From positions 1 through 64,000 of the forward strand of contig ONEB01000012.1 of NCBI GenBank assembly GCA_900316745.1: a stretch of DNA of 64,000 bases, given 5' to 3'. Position numbers and translations under genes: made by a program. The notes under the pieces are model-generated. The model saw only the letters and a list, made by a program, of their open reading frames with translations. It did no database searches and was not told where the DNA came from. The DNA is from an uncultured Eubacteriales bacterium. GTDB taxonomy: Bacteria; Bacillota; Clostridia; Oscillospirales; Oscillospiraceae. Positions 8,156-16,170 of the stretch are shown here, in pieces (the first letter of the stretch is position 1; each line of letters opens with the position of its first letter).

Positions 8156-8581
8156 ATGCGATATAATACTACAAAGAGAACTGCAGCACTTTTGCTCTGC
8201 GTGTTATGTGTTTTACTCCCTTCATGTAAATCCAGCAAAAAAGTGGATTACTATTCTGATCCGGATCATTACGTTACTGCTTCAGGAACAATCACATTTG
8301 TGAATTGCGACGAGGACAATGAAGTAGTTTATATCGGATTCTCGGACTTATCCCCCTCGTTCAGCGATTCGTGCTTCAAGATATCAGGTAAAAACTATGA
8401 GTTGATTCATGAAAACGGATTGCTTGAAGTGCTCCATCTGGGTCAACAGGTTACATTTATGTCTGCTCCAAAGTATTTCGGAGACGGATACGTCATGCCG
8501 ATCGTCTCGATTACGGTTGATGACAATACGTATCTCAACTTCGAAGAAGGTATGGCGAATTTGATATCAGATTTAAGCTGA
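8156..8581 (+). CDS. Small lipoprotein of unknown function
   Basis: The 141-residue protein starts MRYNTTKRTAALLLC with GAGAGGA just upstream. A basic N-terminus, a hydrophobic stretch and the lipobox-like LLPSC near residue 22 predict a lipidated, surface-anchored protein. The mature part is acidic and beta-rich (VTASGTITFVNC, NEVVYIGFSDL, QVTFMSAPKYFGDGYV), somewhat like small OB-fold lipoproteins, though I cannot assign a family. It sits among small membrane proteins of unknown role. Confidence 0.65.
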   Translation: MRYNTTKRTAALLLCVLCVLLPSCKSSKKVDYYSDPDHYVTASGTITFVNCDEDNEVVYIGFSDLSPSFSDSCFKISGKNYELIHENGLLEVLHLGQQVTFMSAPKYFGDGYVMPIVSITVDDNTYLNFEEGMANLISDLS

Positions 8582-8712
8582 AAGGATTACTCGTTTATCT
8601 GTTGACAATGCACAGATTTTTGTATTCACAAGTATAGTATAATAACATATGTAGGATCAAGCATAAGGAGAACAATCCGGAGCTTGATTCGAAAGTGGCA
8701 GAGGTACATTGT

Positions 8713-8742
8713 ATGGAGTATGATTATATGGAGTATGATTAT
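8713..8742 (+). repeat. Tandem 15-bp duplication
   Basis: ATGGAGTATGATTAT is present twice back to back, and in frame it would encode MEYDY twice before a stop at about 8755. The surrounding 8582-8778 gap contains no intact gene. A frame open from about 8637 (including NNPELDSKVAEVHC) runs into this repeat, which suggests a decayed coding end. Confidence 0.5.
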
Positions 8743-8778
8743 ATAGATAATAGATAATTTAATAAGTGAGGGAGTGCG

Positions 8779-9254
8779 ATGAGCAAAAAGTCTCTAATAA
8801 TAAAAATTGTCCTAATCGTTATAGTATCATAGCTATTTTCTACGCAGATGCCATTATTTCATACCCTAAGGACCTGATCGTTTGGTTGTTTGGGGCATTC
8901 GGAATAATCTGTAACGGGTTTGTTCTTGTTTGGGCAACAAAAGATTATCTGGTCGATGAAGTTGGGATAAGAGAACTGGGGTTCTTTGGTAAGGTCAAAC
9001 TGAAACAATTTCATTGGAGTGATTTTGCGTTTGTCGGAATATTGGATTTAAAAGCAAGATTCAGAGACGAATTGGAAGGCCATGCGATTGTGTGTGCGAC
9101 ATTTATCCCTAAAATGCGCTTTTCAAACAGCACGCAATATGTGTTGGGGAATAAAGGCGTGTTGAAATTCGAATACGATCCTGAGCTTTATGAAACAATT
9201 ATGAAGCTAAAGAATGCGAGTGACTTAAAAAATGAACTTTCTAACGAACCATAA
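8779..9254 (+). pseudogene. PH-like two-helix membrane protein, frameshifted paralog B
   Basis: The natural start is the ATG at 8779 with GTGAGGGAG upstream; it reads MSKKSLIIKIVLIVIVS and then hits TAG at about 8830. The reading frame that continues to 9254 is a different one, entered only through a GTG at 8766 that would give a polar, unlikely N-terminus. Joining the two frames near 8825 restores a first membrane helix, then a second (LIVWLFGAFGIICNGFVLVW) and a soluble part with VDEVGIRELGFFG and HWSDFAFVG, matching the order seen in the genes at 6936 and 10300. A single 1-base indel, either a true mutation or a sequencing error, explains this. Confidence 0.6.
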
Positions 9255-9642
9255 AAAGTCAATCATTGATGGGCTGGTCAGAGGAATGCTGTGGTGGATC
9301 ATTGTTGACTTCACTGTCTCGACCTATGCTGAGAAAAGCTCCGGATTGTACATCGCTGTCATAATCATATGCCTTGCTTTATCTACGGTCAGTGCAATCG
9401 TATCGCAGAAAAAGCAGCAGAAAATACTTGTTGATCCACTGATCAGCACACTGTGCCTGTTGTTATGCATTTTTGTCGATTCGGGGTTAAGGATTCTCCA
9501 TTATCATCTGTTCCTGTTTCCTGTACGGTTAATCCCTTCGGGGGAAAGCATCTTCGTCTTTTTAGGACCGGTGCTGTTTCTCGTCATTGATCTCTTAATT
9601 CGGCTTATTCTGATTGGAGTCAAAATCGTCGATCGAAGCTAA
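9232..9642 (+). CDS. Four-helix membrane protein of unknown function
   Basis: The 136-residue product overlaps the end of the preceding frame by 23 bases, so the two are translationally linked. It has about four hydrophobic segments (residues 16-32, 39-58, 70-89 and 107-130) and basic loops (KKSI, SQKKQQK), consistent with an integral membrane protein. No family is recognised. The overlap suggests it works with, or was immune-cluster-like baggage of, the PH-like gene. Confidence 0.5.
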   Translation: MNFLTNHKKSIIDGLVRGMLWWIIVDFTVSTYAEKSSGLYIAVIIICLALSTVSAIVSQKKQQKILVDPLISTLCLLLCIFVDSGLRILHYHLFLFPVRLIPSGESIFVFLGPVLFLVIDLLIRLILIGVKIVDRS

Positions 9643-9718
9643 CCACAGATTCATGATTCTCCTTTTGATATTCTTTGCGGGGTGTCAGGTCAGTTTTTCA
9701 CACAGGAGGTTGGTAACC

Positions 9719-10258
9719 ATGCTCCAACTATTAAATCAATTATTAGCCCAAAAACAATATGCCTGCTTTTATACCAACAAGGAAAAGACATCTTCATTTA
9801 TTTTCGGGCGAGTATTGGGGGTAAACGATAAACACATAGCTATCTATATGCTCTCCCCCGAAGGGCAATATGATGGACTCCTGATCAAACGCACGAGCAG
9901 CATCTATCGGGTTGACTGGGACGATCAATATACGCAGGAAATGATAGAAAAGATTAAACCCGATCAGCTGCCATCCCGTGAATTGGAACTGCGAGATGAT
10001 GCACTCATGAAATCGTTGCTTTCCTTCGCGAAAAACTCCAAAGAGATTGTGTCCATTGAACTGCTGGACAGCGGCTATGATGATATTGTAGGCTTCGTGG
10101 AACAAGTGCGTGATGAAACGTGCGTTATTCAGCAAATCAATTGTGATGGCCAAACAGACGGCCATAGTTTGCTGTTCATCGATGATATATCGCAGATCGA
10201 ATGTGAATCACAGGATGAAATCCGACTTCAAAAGCTGTTCCTTGCTGAGAATCGTTGA
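9719..10258 (+). CDS. Protein of unknown function with two tandem beta-barrel-like modules
   Basis: The 179-residue protein starts MLQLLNQLLAQKQY; AGGAGG lies nine bases upstream, which decides against an in-frame start at 9614. The sequence contains an internal duplication: FGRVLGVNDKHIAIYMLSPE with GQYDG and SSIYRVDWDDQY in the first half, and VGFVEQVRDETCVIQQINCD with GQTDG and DISQIECESQDE in the second. The shared scheme is G-x-V-x-x-V-x-D, then DG, then an SxI strand and a Leu helix. It is cytosolic, acidic and without catalytic motif. Similar proteins often act as small immunity or adaptor-like proteins in Firmicutes, but that is inference. Confidence 0.65.
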   Translation: MLQLLNQLLAQKQYACFYTNKEKTSSFIFGRVLGVNDKHIAIYMLSPEGQYDGLLIKRTSSIYRVDWDDQYTQEMIEKIKPDQLPSRELELRDDALMKSLLSFAKNSKEIVSIELLDSGYDDIVGFVEQVRDETCVIQQINCDGQTDGHSLLFIDDISQIECESQDEIRLQKLFLAENR

Positions 10259-10299
10259 CGGATTCAGCATTATCAAGACGGGACTCCAGGAGGTTACAT

Positions 10300-10770
10300 A
10301 TGGATCAACACAAGTCCGCCAAAATCAGGCCAAAACCGGAAGCGCTTCTTGCAGCGATCCTTTTGACGGCCTTGATGATTTATATATGCTTCGCAACTGA
10401 TGAATTTACGAACCATTGGATTGCAGCGCGGGTAGGATATATTGCGGCCTTTACGGGCTGGTTTTGGTGGCGTGGCGGTCATGCTTTGGTTCTTGATCAA
10501 GACGGGATCCACTCACAATATTTTGGAATAGAGTATCGCGTGGTACCCTGGGCTTCCGTTCAGGATGTGCTGTGTGACATCCGTTTTGCAGATGGACTGG
10601 CCTGCATGGACATTTTAGTTCGGTTGAAAGGTCTAAAATCAGCACCGCCTGATAAAAGTGATTTTGAGAGATACCACTTTTTTCATCCCTTCAGAACCTA
10701 TTTTATCGAGCAAGATGAATTAGAGAATTATGTGGCGATCATTTCAGCATATACCAAGATTACATATTGA
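10300..10770 (+). CDS. Two-helix membrane protein with PH-like domain, paralog C
   Basis: The 156-residue product starts MDQHKSAKIRP with CCAGGAGG seven bases upstream. Two membrane helices (about residues 15-33 and 42-60) are followed by a domain with LDQDGIHSQYFGIEYR, PWASVQDVLC and CMDILVRLKG. These blocks align with the gene at 6936 (GISKVVYGVRIRF, AWNSVEDVLC, VDILIRLKG), showing common descent. As in paralog A the domain ends with a helix after an aromatic-rich loop. The role is unknown; likely a membrane-anchored bPH-type protein. Confidence 0.65.
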   Translation: MDQHKSAKIRPKPEALLAAILLTALMIYICFATDEFTNHWIAARVGYIAAFTGWFWWRGGHALVLDQDGIHSQYFGIEYRVVPWASVQDVLCDIRFADGLACMDILVRLKGLKSAPPDKSDFERYHFFHPFRTYFIEQDELENYVAIISAYTKITY

Positions 10771-11094
10771 AGCGCAGAACATAGGTGTTGAAGAAATAAC
10801 ACCACAGGAATATGCCAATCCTTGTCTTTCTCTAATGTTTAATCACGAGTTGGAGATCTAGTCCTTCCTAGCAAATGTAACGGAAGCGGATGATGAGCTT
10901 TGGAGGAGCTTCTGCCCACGGCGTGATGGAGCACATTTGGTTGCAAGTAACGCAGGTATCGAATTGGAGCAGCCGGAATGTGCACAGTAAGAGTTGAGTT
11001 AATATCGGATCTGCAAGATTGGGAAAGCAGATGTACAGGATAATGAACAATTAACGGGACAAAGCAATCAACCAATTTCAAAAGGAGGTTCACC
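10771..11094 (+). other. Intergenic region with possible decayed reading frame
   Basis: No intact gene is present. One plus frame reads through this gap with a single TAG (10859-10861) and stops at 10988-10990, giving GVEEITPQEYANPCLSL before the stop and TEADDELWRSFC after it. The composition is protein-like, so it may be a decayed gene, but there is no homolog to test it against. AAAGGAGG at the right end belongs to the next gene. Confidence 0.3.
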
Positions 11095-12510
11095 ATGCGA
11101 TACAGAAAATGGCTCACGCTCCTGCTCAGCGTGATACTCATCGTTTCTCTGGCAATTCCCGTATTTGCCGAGGACGGCAGCGGCAAAATCGGGACGAACG
11201 CGTATTGGCGCTATGACAGCGCGACACAGACGCTCACGGTCTCCGGCAAAGGCGAGGTCAATGTGGACACGCACAGCCAGTCTCCCTGGAAGGAACACTA
11301 CTACGGAGACATCCGCCGAGTCGTCGTGCAGGAGGGGATCACGGCGCTGTACGGTGAGGTATTCTCCTATCTGCCGTATCTTGAGGAGATTCGTCTGCCC
11401 TCCACGCTCAAAGCCATGGGCGGAGACACATTCTGCCTCAGCGGAAACGGAAGTCTGGACATCGTTATCCCCGACAGCGTGACGGCGATCGGCAATGCAT
11501 TTCACGCGTCGCATATCCGCAGTATCAAACTCGGTAAAGGCATTACGGAGCTGGGGGAAAAGGCGTTCCTGGCTTCGACCGTCGTTTCGGTCGACCTGTG
11601 CAACGTGAAGAAGATTGGCGCAAGGGCTTTTTCCGAATGCAGCAATCTGAAGGACATTGATCTCTCCGGCGTAACGGAGATTGGCGGCGGCGCGTTCAGC
11701 TTCTGCGGCTCACTTACCTCGGCGGATATCCGCAATGTGACCATCCTCGAAAACTCTACATTCAATTCAACCTGGCTCGAACAGATTGTTCTGGGCAAAA
11801 ACCTGATCCAAAGCGGGACCATCTATGCCTACAATTTCAGCCGTGGTCACTTGAAGAGGGTCTACATCTACGGAACGCTTACCGAGTGGGACAAGCTCAT
11901 GGCGCGAAGCTCCAGGGACACGAACGAAGGGCTGTTTGATGCCCAGATCCTCCTGGTTACGTTTGGCGATGTCGCGCCCCTGCGGTGGTCGGCACCTGCG
12001 GTGTATCAGCTGGCGGAGGACGGAGTGCTGGGCGGCTACGGAGACGGCAGCTTCCGGCCGACAAATCAGGTCACACGCGCGGAATTTGCAAAGATGCTGA
12101 CTATGGTTCTCCCAAAGGACAAAACTGTACCCGCAACGTCGCGCAGCTTCCCGGATGTGAAGGAAAGCGCATGGTATGCGCAGTATGTGAAGACGCTTGC
12201 GGGTCGGGGTATTGTCAACGGCTTTGAAGATGGCACGTTCCGCCCCAACGCCCAGATTACCCGCCAGGATATGGCGACGATGATCGGGAGAATGGTCGAG
12301 CTGTACGGTCTGAATTTGCCTGAGAAGGCAAGCCCTGTTTCATTCAAGGATGCAGGCACTATCGCAGCATATGCAGCATCTGCTGTCTCACAGATGCAGC
12401 GCGTCGGGATCATCAACGGTTTTGAAGATCAGACCTTCCGTCCGAAGGAACACGCCTCGCGTGAGCAGACCGCACAGATGATCTACAATCTGTTGCAGGC
12501 AATGCAGTAA
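11095..12510 (+). CDS. Secreted leucine-rich-repeat protein with three S-layer homology domains
   Basis: The 471-residue protein starts with a signal peptide (MRYRKWLTLLLSVILIVSLA, cleavage near VFA-ED). Residues about 30-75 form a beta-rich start (WRYDSATQTLTVSGKGEV), then BspA-type LRR_5 repeats run to about 250 (KLGKGITELGEKAF, DLSGVTEIGGGAF). Three SLH domains follow: about 293-340 (LAEDGVLGGYGDGSFRP), 350-402 (AGRGIVNGFEDGTFRP) and 415-468 (QRVGIINGFEDQTFRP). SLH domains bind secondary cell-wall polymer, so the protein is displayed on the surface, where BspA repeats commonly mediate adhesion. AAAGGAGG precedes the start. It is more GC-rich than its neighbours. Confidence 0.9.
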   Translation: MRYRKWLTLLLSVILIVSLAIPVFAEDGSGKIGTNAYWRYDSATQTLTVSGKGEVNVDTHSQSPWKEHYYGDIRRVVVQEGITALYGEVFSYLPYLEEIRLPSTLKAMGGDTFCLSGNGSLDIVIPDSVTAIGNAFHASHIRSIKLGKGITELGEKAFLASTVVSVDLCNVKKIGARAFSECSNLKDIDLSGVTEIGGGAFSFCGSLTSADIRNVTILENSTFNSTWLEQIVLGKNLIQSGTIYAYNFSRGHLKRVYIYGTLTEWDKLMARSSRDTNEGLFDAQILLVTFGDVAPLRWSAPAVYQLAEDGVLGGYGDGSFRPTNQVTRAEFAKMLTMVLPKDKTVPATSRSFPDVKESAWYAQYVKTLAGRGIVNGFEDGTFRPNAQITRQDMATMIGRMVELYGLNLPEKASPVSFKDAGTIAAYAASAVSQMQRVGIINGFEDQTFRPKEHASREQTAQMIYNLLQAMQ

Positions 12511-12566
12511 GCCTGAAGTGATAATAACTGCACATAGAAATCTGACCGGACAATGGAGACGGAATA

Positions 12567-12980
12567 ATGAATGCGATTGTTGAAAGCACGTTATTTCTAA
12601 TACTCAGCATTGCACTTTTGGTTAGCATTGTTGTTCTTTGCTGGATTTTGATTGTTCAACTCGTCAGAACCAATCACATGGTAAACACCATGAAAACGAA
12701 TCCAGAGCTCACCACAAGAGTTCTGACTAGCAAACAATTCAAAACCCTTGCGGTCAGCACTCTTACCGCCTTCATCCTGCGGTTTCTCTGCATGTTGTTA
12801 TTTCATGTGTATCTAAGAGCATTGCCAAGCGGAGTTTACTCCGGCAACTCATATAGCTTCGTGTTTGAAATGCTGATTTACAAGTATCCATATTTTGTTC
12901 TGTTTCTTGGGTGCATTTTTGCGCTTTACCAAATCCGAGCGAATCTAAAGACGATAAAAAATAGGATCGGAGAAGTGTGA
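12567..12980 (+). CDS. Small membrane protein of unknown function
   Basis: The 137-residue protein has three likely membrane helices: about residues 7-31 (LFLILSIALLVSIVVLCWIL), 62-83 and 103-124. Its cytosolic loop is basic (TSKQFKT) and the tail is positively charged (KTIKNRIGEV). GGAGAC lies a few bases before the ATG. I do not recognise a family. It follows the S-layer protein by 56 bases and may be co-transcribed. Confidence 0.5.
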   Translation: MNAIVESTLFLILSIALLVSIVVLCWILIVQLVRTNHMVNTMKTNPELTTRVLTSKQFKTLAVSTLTAFILRFLCMLLFHVYLRALPSGVYSGNSYSFVFEMLIYKYPYFVLFLGCIFALYQIRANLKTIKNRIGEV

Positions 12981-13230
12981 TTACTGAGGTGACGCTGGGG
13001 GCGGTTCTCTGCGTTGACGAACTCTTTGTTGCATAGCCTGTCTTGTTAATCTGCTTCTATTTCAGACACATTTCGACAAACAACCAAGCCCAGCAGAGCC
13101 GCCTGAAGGCGGCAACTGCTGGGCTCATCTCTATATTCTGTTATGATAACTTCCAGTTTACCCGTACAACGTTATCCGGAACGGATAGTTTTACACCTTG
13201 ACACAAAATAGTTATGCAATGTCTGTGCAT
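12981..13230. other. Intergenic region with REP-like arm and hairpin
   Basis: GGGGGCGGTTCTCTGCGTTGA (12997-13017) is related to the left arm of the REP-like element at 6805. At 13093-13123 AGCCCAGCA / TGCTGGGCT and GCCGCC / GGCGGC form a strong nested hairpin without an obvious T run, so it is a weak terminator candidate. Nothing else is visible. Confidence 0.4.
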
Positions 13231-13690
13231 TTATGTGTAATATGTGATCTCGGCTAAACGAGATTGCGGCAATTGTCTGCGGTAGTCATTGTAGGCTTTT
13301 TTAATCTCCTCGTCTGTCGCGTCCGGGTGGTCGGCACGATACGAATCTTTGATGTACGACCTTACCTTTTCACGACTGATCGTGTCGGGCGCTTCTTCGC
13401 AAGTTGTACCCAGTATTCATTAATTGTGATGCCCATGTCCGCGCACAAATCATCCAGCATTTGCTTGCCATTCGGCAGCTCATAACCGGTCTTCGCTGAG
13501 GCAATCATTTCGTCGCATTCCTCCTGGGTAGCGGTTAGCCCGAGATCCTTGGCTTCCTCAAGAAGCATTCGGCCAATAAGAATGTTGCTGCATCTTCATG
13601 GTCTTTGACCTTAAACTGTTTAAACGAAATCGATGGAAGCGACACCGCTTGCTGCACTTGGTATTCCGCCTTTGAATCACTCCAGACGGA
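13231..13690 (-). pseudogene. Frameshifted remnant of a soluble helical protein
   Basis: Three minus-strand frames join into one protein-like sequence. The first part (AEYQVQQAVSLPSISFKQFK) runs to about 13575. It shifts to the frame containing LLEEAKDLGLTATQEECDEM and MLDDLCADMGITINEYW, then shifts again near 13385 to TISREKVRSYIKDSY and HPDATDEEIKKAYNDYRRQL, ending LAEITYYT-stop at 13231. At least two frameshifts and the missing N-terminus make it a pseudogene. The helical EEA...GITINEYW pattern recalls SurA-N-like chaperone/PPIase-type proteins of Clostridia, but this is only resemblance. Its extreme 3' end is repeated at 144-167. Confidence 0.6.
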
Positions 13691-13782
13691 TTAGAATATC
13701 CACTGTTTTAATCTTCTGATAAGAGTTTCCTTTACATGGTGAATTAACAATGCCGAATAGACATTTATCGGTGGATTCTCTA

Positions 13783-13811
13783 TTGACATTTAACTGTGCT
13801 ACTCATATAAT
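13783..13811 (+). promoter_or_regulatory. Sigma-A promoter of the YtrA-type operon
   Basis: TTGACA (13783-13788) and TATAAT (13806-13811) are perfect consensus hexamers with a 17-base spacer, placing the start of transcription near 13818, about 50 bases before the GntR gene. Confidence 0.85.
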
Positions 13812-13822
13812 ACAGTTAGAAA

Positions 13823-13842
13823 GTGTATTAGTTAACTAACAC
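13823..13842. promoter_or_regulatory. Candidate GntR/YtrA operator palindrome
   Basis: TTAGTTAACTAA (13828-13839) is a perfect 12-bp palindrome; GTG and CAC extend it almost symmetrically to 13823-13842. It lies just downstream of the predicted start site, where a bound repressor would block transcription. The first gene of the operon encodes a YtrA-type regulator, so autoregulation is likely (inference). Confidence 0.65.
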
Positions 13843-13867
13843 AGCTGAACGGGGGTTATCCGGATTC

Positions 13868-14248
13868 ATGATCTCCTTTGAGGAATTTGAAGCAGTCAAG
13901 GGCGTGCCCATATATATGCAGATTCTGCGGTACATCCAGCGTGGTGCCGCTGCGGGACGCATTCAGAACGGTGACGAACTCCCGTCCCGCCGTGTGCTTT
14001 CGGCGCTGCTGGGCGTAAATCCGAACACGGTGCAGAAGGCATACCGCCTTCTGGAGGAAAAAGGCCTCATCCGCTCCCACACGGGGGCAAAGAGCTATAT
14101 GGTGCTCGTGCCGGAGACCGTGGAGGTCATCCGCCGGGAACTGCTGGAAAACGATGTGCGTGCGCTCGTGATCGCTATGCGGCAGACAGGAGAGGAAAAG
14201 GACGATGCTCTCGCGTTAATCGCGCGGATCTGGGAGGAAGAAGCATGA
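13868..14248 (+). CDS. GntR-family (YtrA-type) transcriptional regulator
   Basis: The 126-residue protein has an N-terminal winged helix (residues about 10-78): GVPIYMQILRYIQRG, then ELPSRRVLSALLGVNPNTVQ and LLEEKGLIRSHTGAK. A short helical C-terminus of about 45 residues follows, too small for an effector domain. That size is diagnostic of the YtrA subfamily, which typically controls an ABC transporter encoded directly downstream and responds to cell-envelope-active compounds in Bacillus. Its stop overlaps the next start (ATGA). A strong promoter and palindromic operator lie upstream. Confidence 0.9.
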   Translation: MISFEEFEAVKGVPIYMQILRYIQRGAAAGRIQNGDELPSRRVLSALLGVNPNTVQKAYRLLEEKGLIRSHTGAKSYMVLVPETVEVIRRELLENDVRALVIAMRQTGEEKDDALALIARIWEEEA

Positions 14249-14943
14249 AGAGAGAAATTCTGTCTGTCTGGAGCCTTATGGCCAGGGCAACCATGCCGCT
14301 GACACTGCTGATATGCCTTCTTATTTCAGTGATCGAAGCGGTATTGTTTCCATTGCAAAGTTCAGGGGTGCAGCGGCTGGATACTGCCTTCACCGACTCT
14401 GCTGTGATGACGGTATTCGTGATCGCCATGGCAGCATTATATGCAGTCATGTGCCTGCATGGGACGCTTGGAACAAGAAACGCCATCCCTTTTGCACGTC
14501 TCGGCGTTTCGGATCGCGTGCGTTTTGTGGTTCTCGCTGTGCAGACGGCACTGTGCTTGTTGATTCTTTGGGCATGGCAAACCGGCGTTGCTTTTGCACT
14601 TGCTCTCTGGTGGGGACACGCGCACCCGGAGACCGTGGGGCAGCACACGCTGCTCGCGGCCTTCTACCGAGTAAGTTTTCTGCACGCATTGCTGCCGTTG
14701 GGTGACTGGTTGATGTGGGTACGGAATACGGTGCTGTGCGCGGCGCTTGGCCTTTGCGCGGCGAAGGCCGCATGCACGCGACACGCTGTGGGTCCGATGA
14801 TCGTCGGCGTTTTGGCAGCCCTCCTCTGGCCGACGGGCATCAGTTCGGGAATGTTCGTGCCGATCCAGATCGCGCTGCTTGCCGCCGCTGGTTGGTTCGC
14901 GTGGATGTTTGGAACGGAGGTACAGCATGAAACGGAATCTTGA
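14245..14943 (+). CDS. Integral membrane protein of YtrA-type ABC operon
   Basis: The 232-residue protein has about six hydrophobic segments, such as LTLLICLLISVIEAVLF, AVMTVFVIAMAALYAVMCLHG and RFVVLAVQTALCLLILWAW. It lacks an ATPase motif and is probably a permease subunit or accessory membrane component of the downstream ABC system. It overlaps the regulator gene by 4 bases and the next gene by 17, so the cluster is translationally coupled. No specific family can be named; YtrC/D-like membrane partners are equally diverse. Confidence 0.7.
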   Translation: MKREILSVWSLMARATMPLTLLICLLISVIEAVLFPLQSSGVQRLDTAFTDSAVMTVFVIAMAALYAVMCLHGTLGTRNAIPFARLGVSDRVRFVVLAVQTALCLLILWAWQTGVAFALALWWGHAHPETVGQHTLLAAFYRVSFLHALLPLGDWLMWVRNTVLCAALGLCAAKAACTRHAVGPMIVGVLAALLWPTGISSGMFVPIQIALLAAAGWFAWMFGTEVQHETES

Positions 14944-15406
14944 ACAGTGCGTGCCGCCCGGAGTGGACGGCAGGGGTGAAATCGGGACGATTTGGGTGCT
15001 TTGGATCCTCATTGCCGTGGAAGTGGTCTGGCGGGGGCTTGGCGTGTTTGTTCCCGAGCTGATCCGACTTAAGGGTCTGGGTTGCCCCATTGAGCCGTTC
15101 TTCCTCTATTTTTCTGGAACATGGTGGTTTGCCCCGGTTCTGATGATGCTGCCTGTGACCGTGATCATTGCGCTGCTCTTGCTTGCGGCCAAGGTGATTT
15201 CGCATTACCGGTATTACAGGCGGGGAGTGCGCGCTGACTATACCATGCGCCGTCTGCCCGATTGGCGAGAATACCATCGGCGTGCATTGGCGCTGCCGCT
15301 CTTCGGCCTTGTCGGCACGGTGCTTGTGTATCTGATCGCGCTTGGAGTCTGCATTGCCGTCTATTATCTGATTACGCCGGGGTGGATGGAGCCGCACTTG
15401 TTTTAG
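14927..15406 (+). CDS. Membrane protein of YtrA-type ABC operon
   Basis: The 159-residue product starts MKRNLEQCVPPG with GGAGG six bases upstream, inside the end of the preceding gene. It has three membrane helices (about residues 20-42, 62-86 and 122-148) and a basic loop YRYYRRGVRADYTMRRLPDW. It is probably a second membrane component working with the ATPase encoded next. Family unknown. Confidence 0.65.
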   Translation: MKRNLEQCVPPGVDGRGEIGTIWVLWILIAVEVVWRGLGVFVPELIRLKGLGCPIEPFFLYFSGTWWFAPVLMMLPVTVIIALLLLAAKVISHYRYYRRGVRADYTMRRLPDWREYHRRALALPLFGLVGTVLVYLIALGVCIAVYYLITPGWMEPHLF

Positions 15407-15437
15407 GAGTCACTGTATGTCGTTTAAGGAGAACACC

Positions 15438-16169
15438 ATGCTCGAAATCAAACATCTTTCTAAACGCTATGGCGCAAAAGAAGCGCTCAACGACATTTCC
15501 TTTACGCTGCCGCGGGGGCAGATCGTGGGGCTCTTCGGCGAAAACGGCGCGGGTAAGACCACGCTGATGAAGTGCATTCTCGGCCTTATGCGCTTTCAAG
15601 GTGCGATAACACTCGATGACGAGCCGATCACGCACAAAATCATCGCTCGCCTCTCCTTTGCCACGAGCGAGCACAGTTTTTTCCCTGCGCTGAACGCAAA
15701 GGAGCATCTTAGCTTCTATGCCGAGCACTTTGCGTGCTTCAACGAAAAGCGTTTTCACGCGCTTGTGGACTTTTTTGATCTGCCGGAGGATCGTCCCATC
15801 GGACGCTGCTCCACGGGCCAAAAAAACCAGTTTGAGGTCGTGCTTGCCCTTTCGCAGGGCGCGGACTACATTCTCATGGATGAACCCTTTGCGGGAAACG
15901 ATGTTTTCAACCGCGAGGATTTCTATAAGGTTCTGCTGGGACTTCTGACTGAGCGTGAAACCGTGATGCTCTCCACGCATCTGTTGGAGGAAGTCCAGAA
16001 CTTTGTCGGTCGTGCGCTGCTGCTGCATGAAGGGAAGCTCATCGACGATGTGGATCTCGGCGAGGCTGGGGATCGTGGTGAGAATCTCATGGGAATCGTG
16101 CGTCAGGCGTACAGCTACCGGGGCGACCGCGTACGGGAGGCTCTCAACGCGCTGGAAGGAGACGAGTGA
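15438..16169 (+). CDS. ABC transporter ATP-binding protein
   Basis: The 243-residue ATPase begins MLEIKHLSKRYGAKEAL with AAGGAG six bases upstream; an ATG seven codons earlier is also possible. It carries Walker A GENGAGKTT near residue 36, a Q-loop-like region around FATSEHSFFPAL, a degenerate signature CSTGQKNQ in place of LSGGQ, Walker B ILMDEPFAGND and the switch histidine in MLSTHLLEEV. The order and the YtrA-type regulator match the YtrB position of ytr operons. It presumably energises a transporter made of the two preceding membrane proteins; the substrate is unknown, with envelope-stress relief the best analogy. Confidence 0.88.
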   Translation: MLEIKHLSKRYGAKEALNDISFTLPRGQIVGLFGENGAGKTTLMKCILGLMRFQGAITLDDEPITHKIIARLSFATSEHSFFPALNAKEHLSFYAEHFACFNEKRFHALVDFFDLPEDRPIGRCSTGQKNQFEVVLALSQGADYILMDEPFAGNDVFNREDFYKVLLGLLTERETVMLSTHLLEEVQNFVGRALLLHEGKLIDDVDLGEAGDRGENLMGIVRQAYSYRGDRVREALNALEGDE

Positions 16170-16170
16170 G

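Noticed and set aside
8766-8778. GTG at 8766 as the true start of paralog B
   Set aside because: It gives a polar N-terminus unlike the paralogs and overlaps the ribosome-binding site of the ATG at 8779; frameshift is the better explanation.
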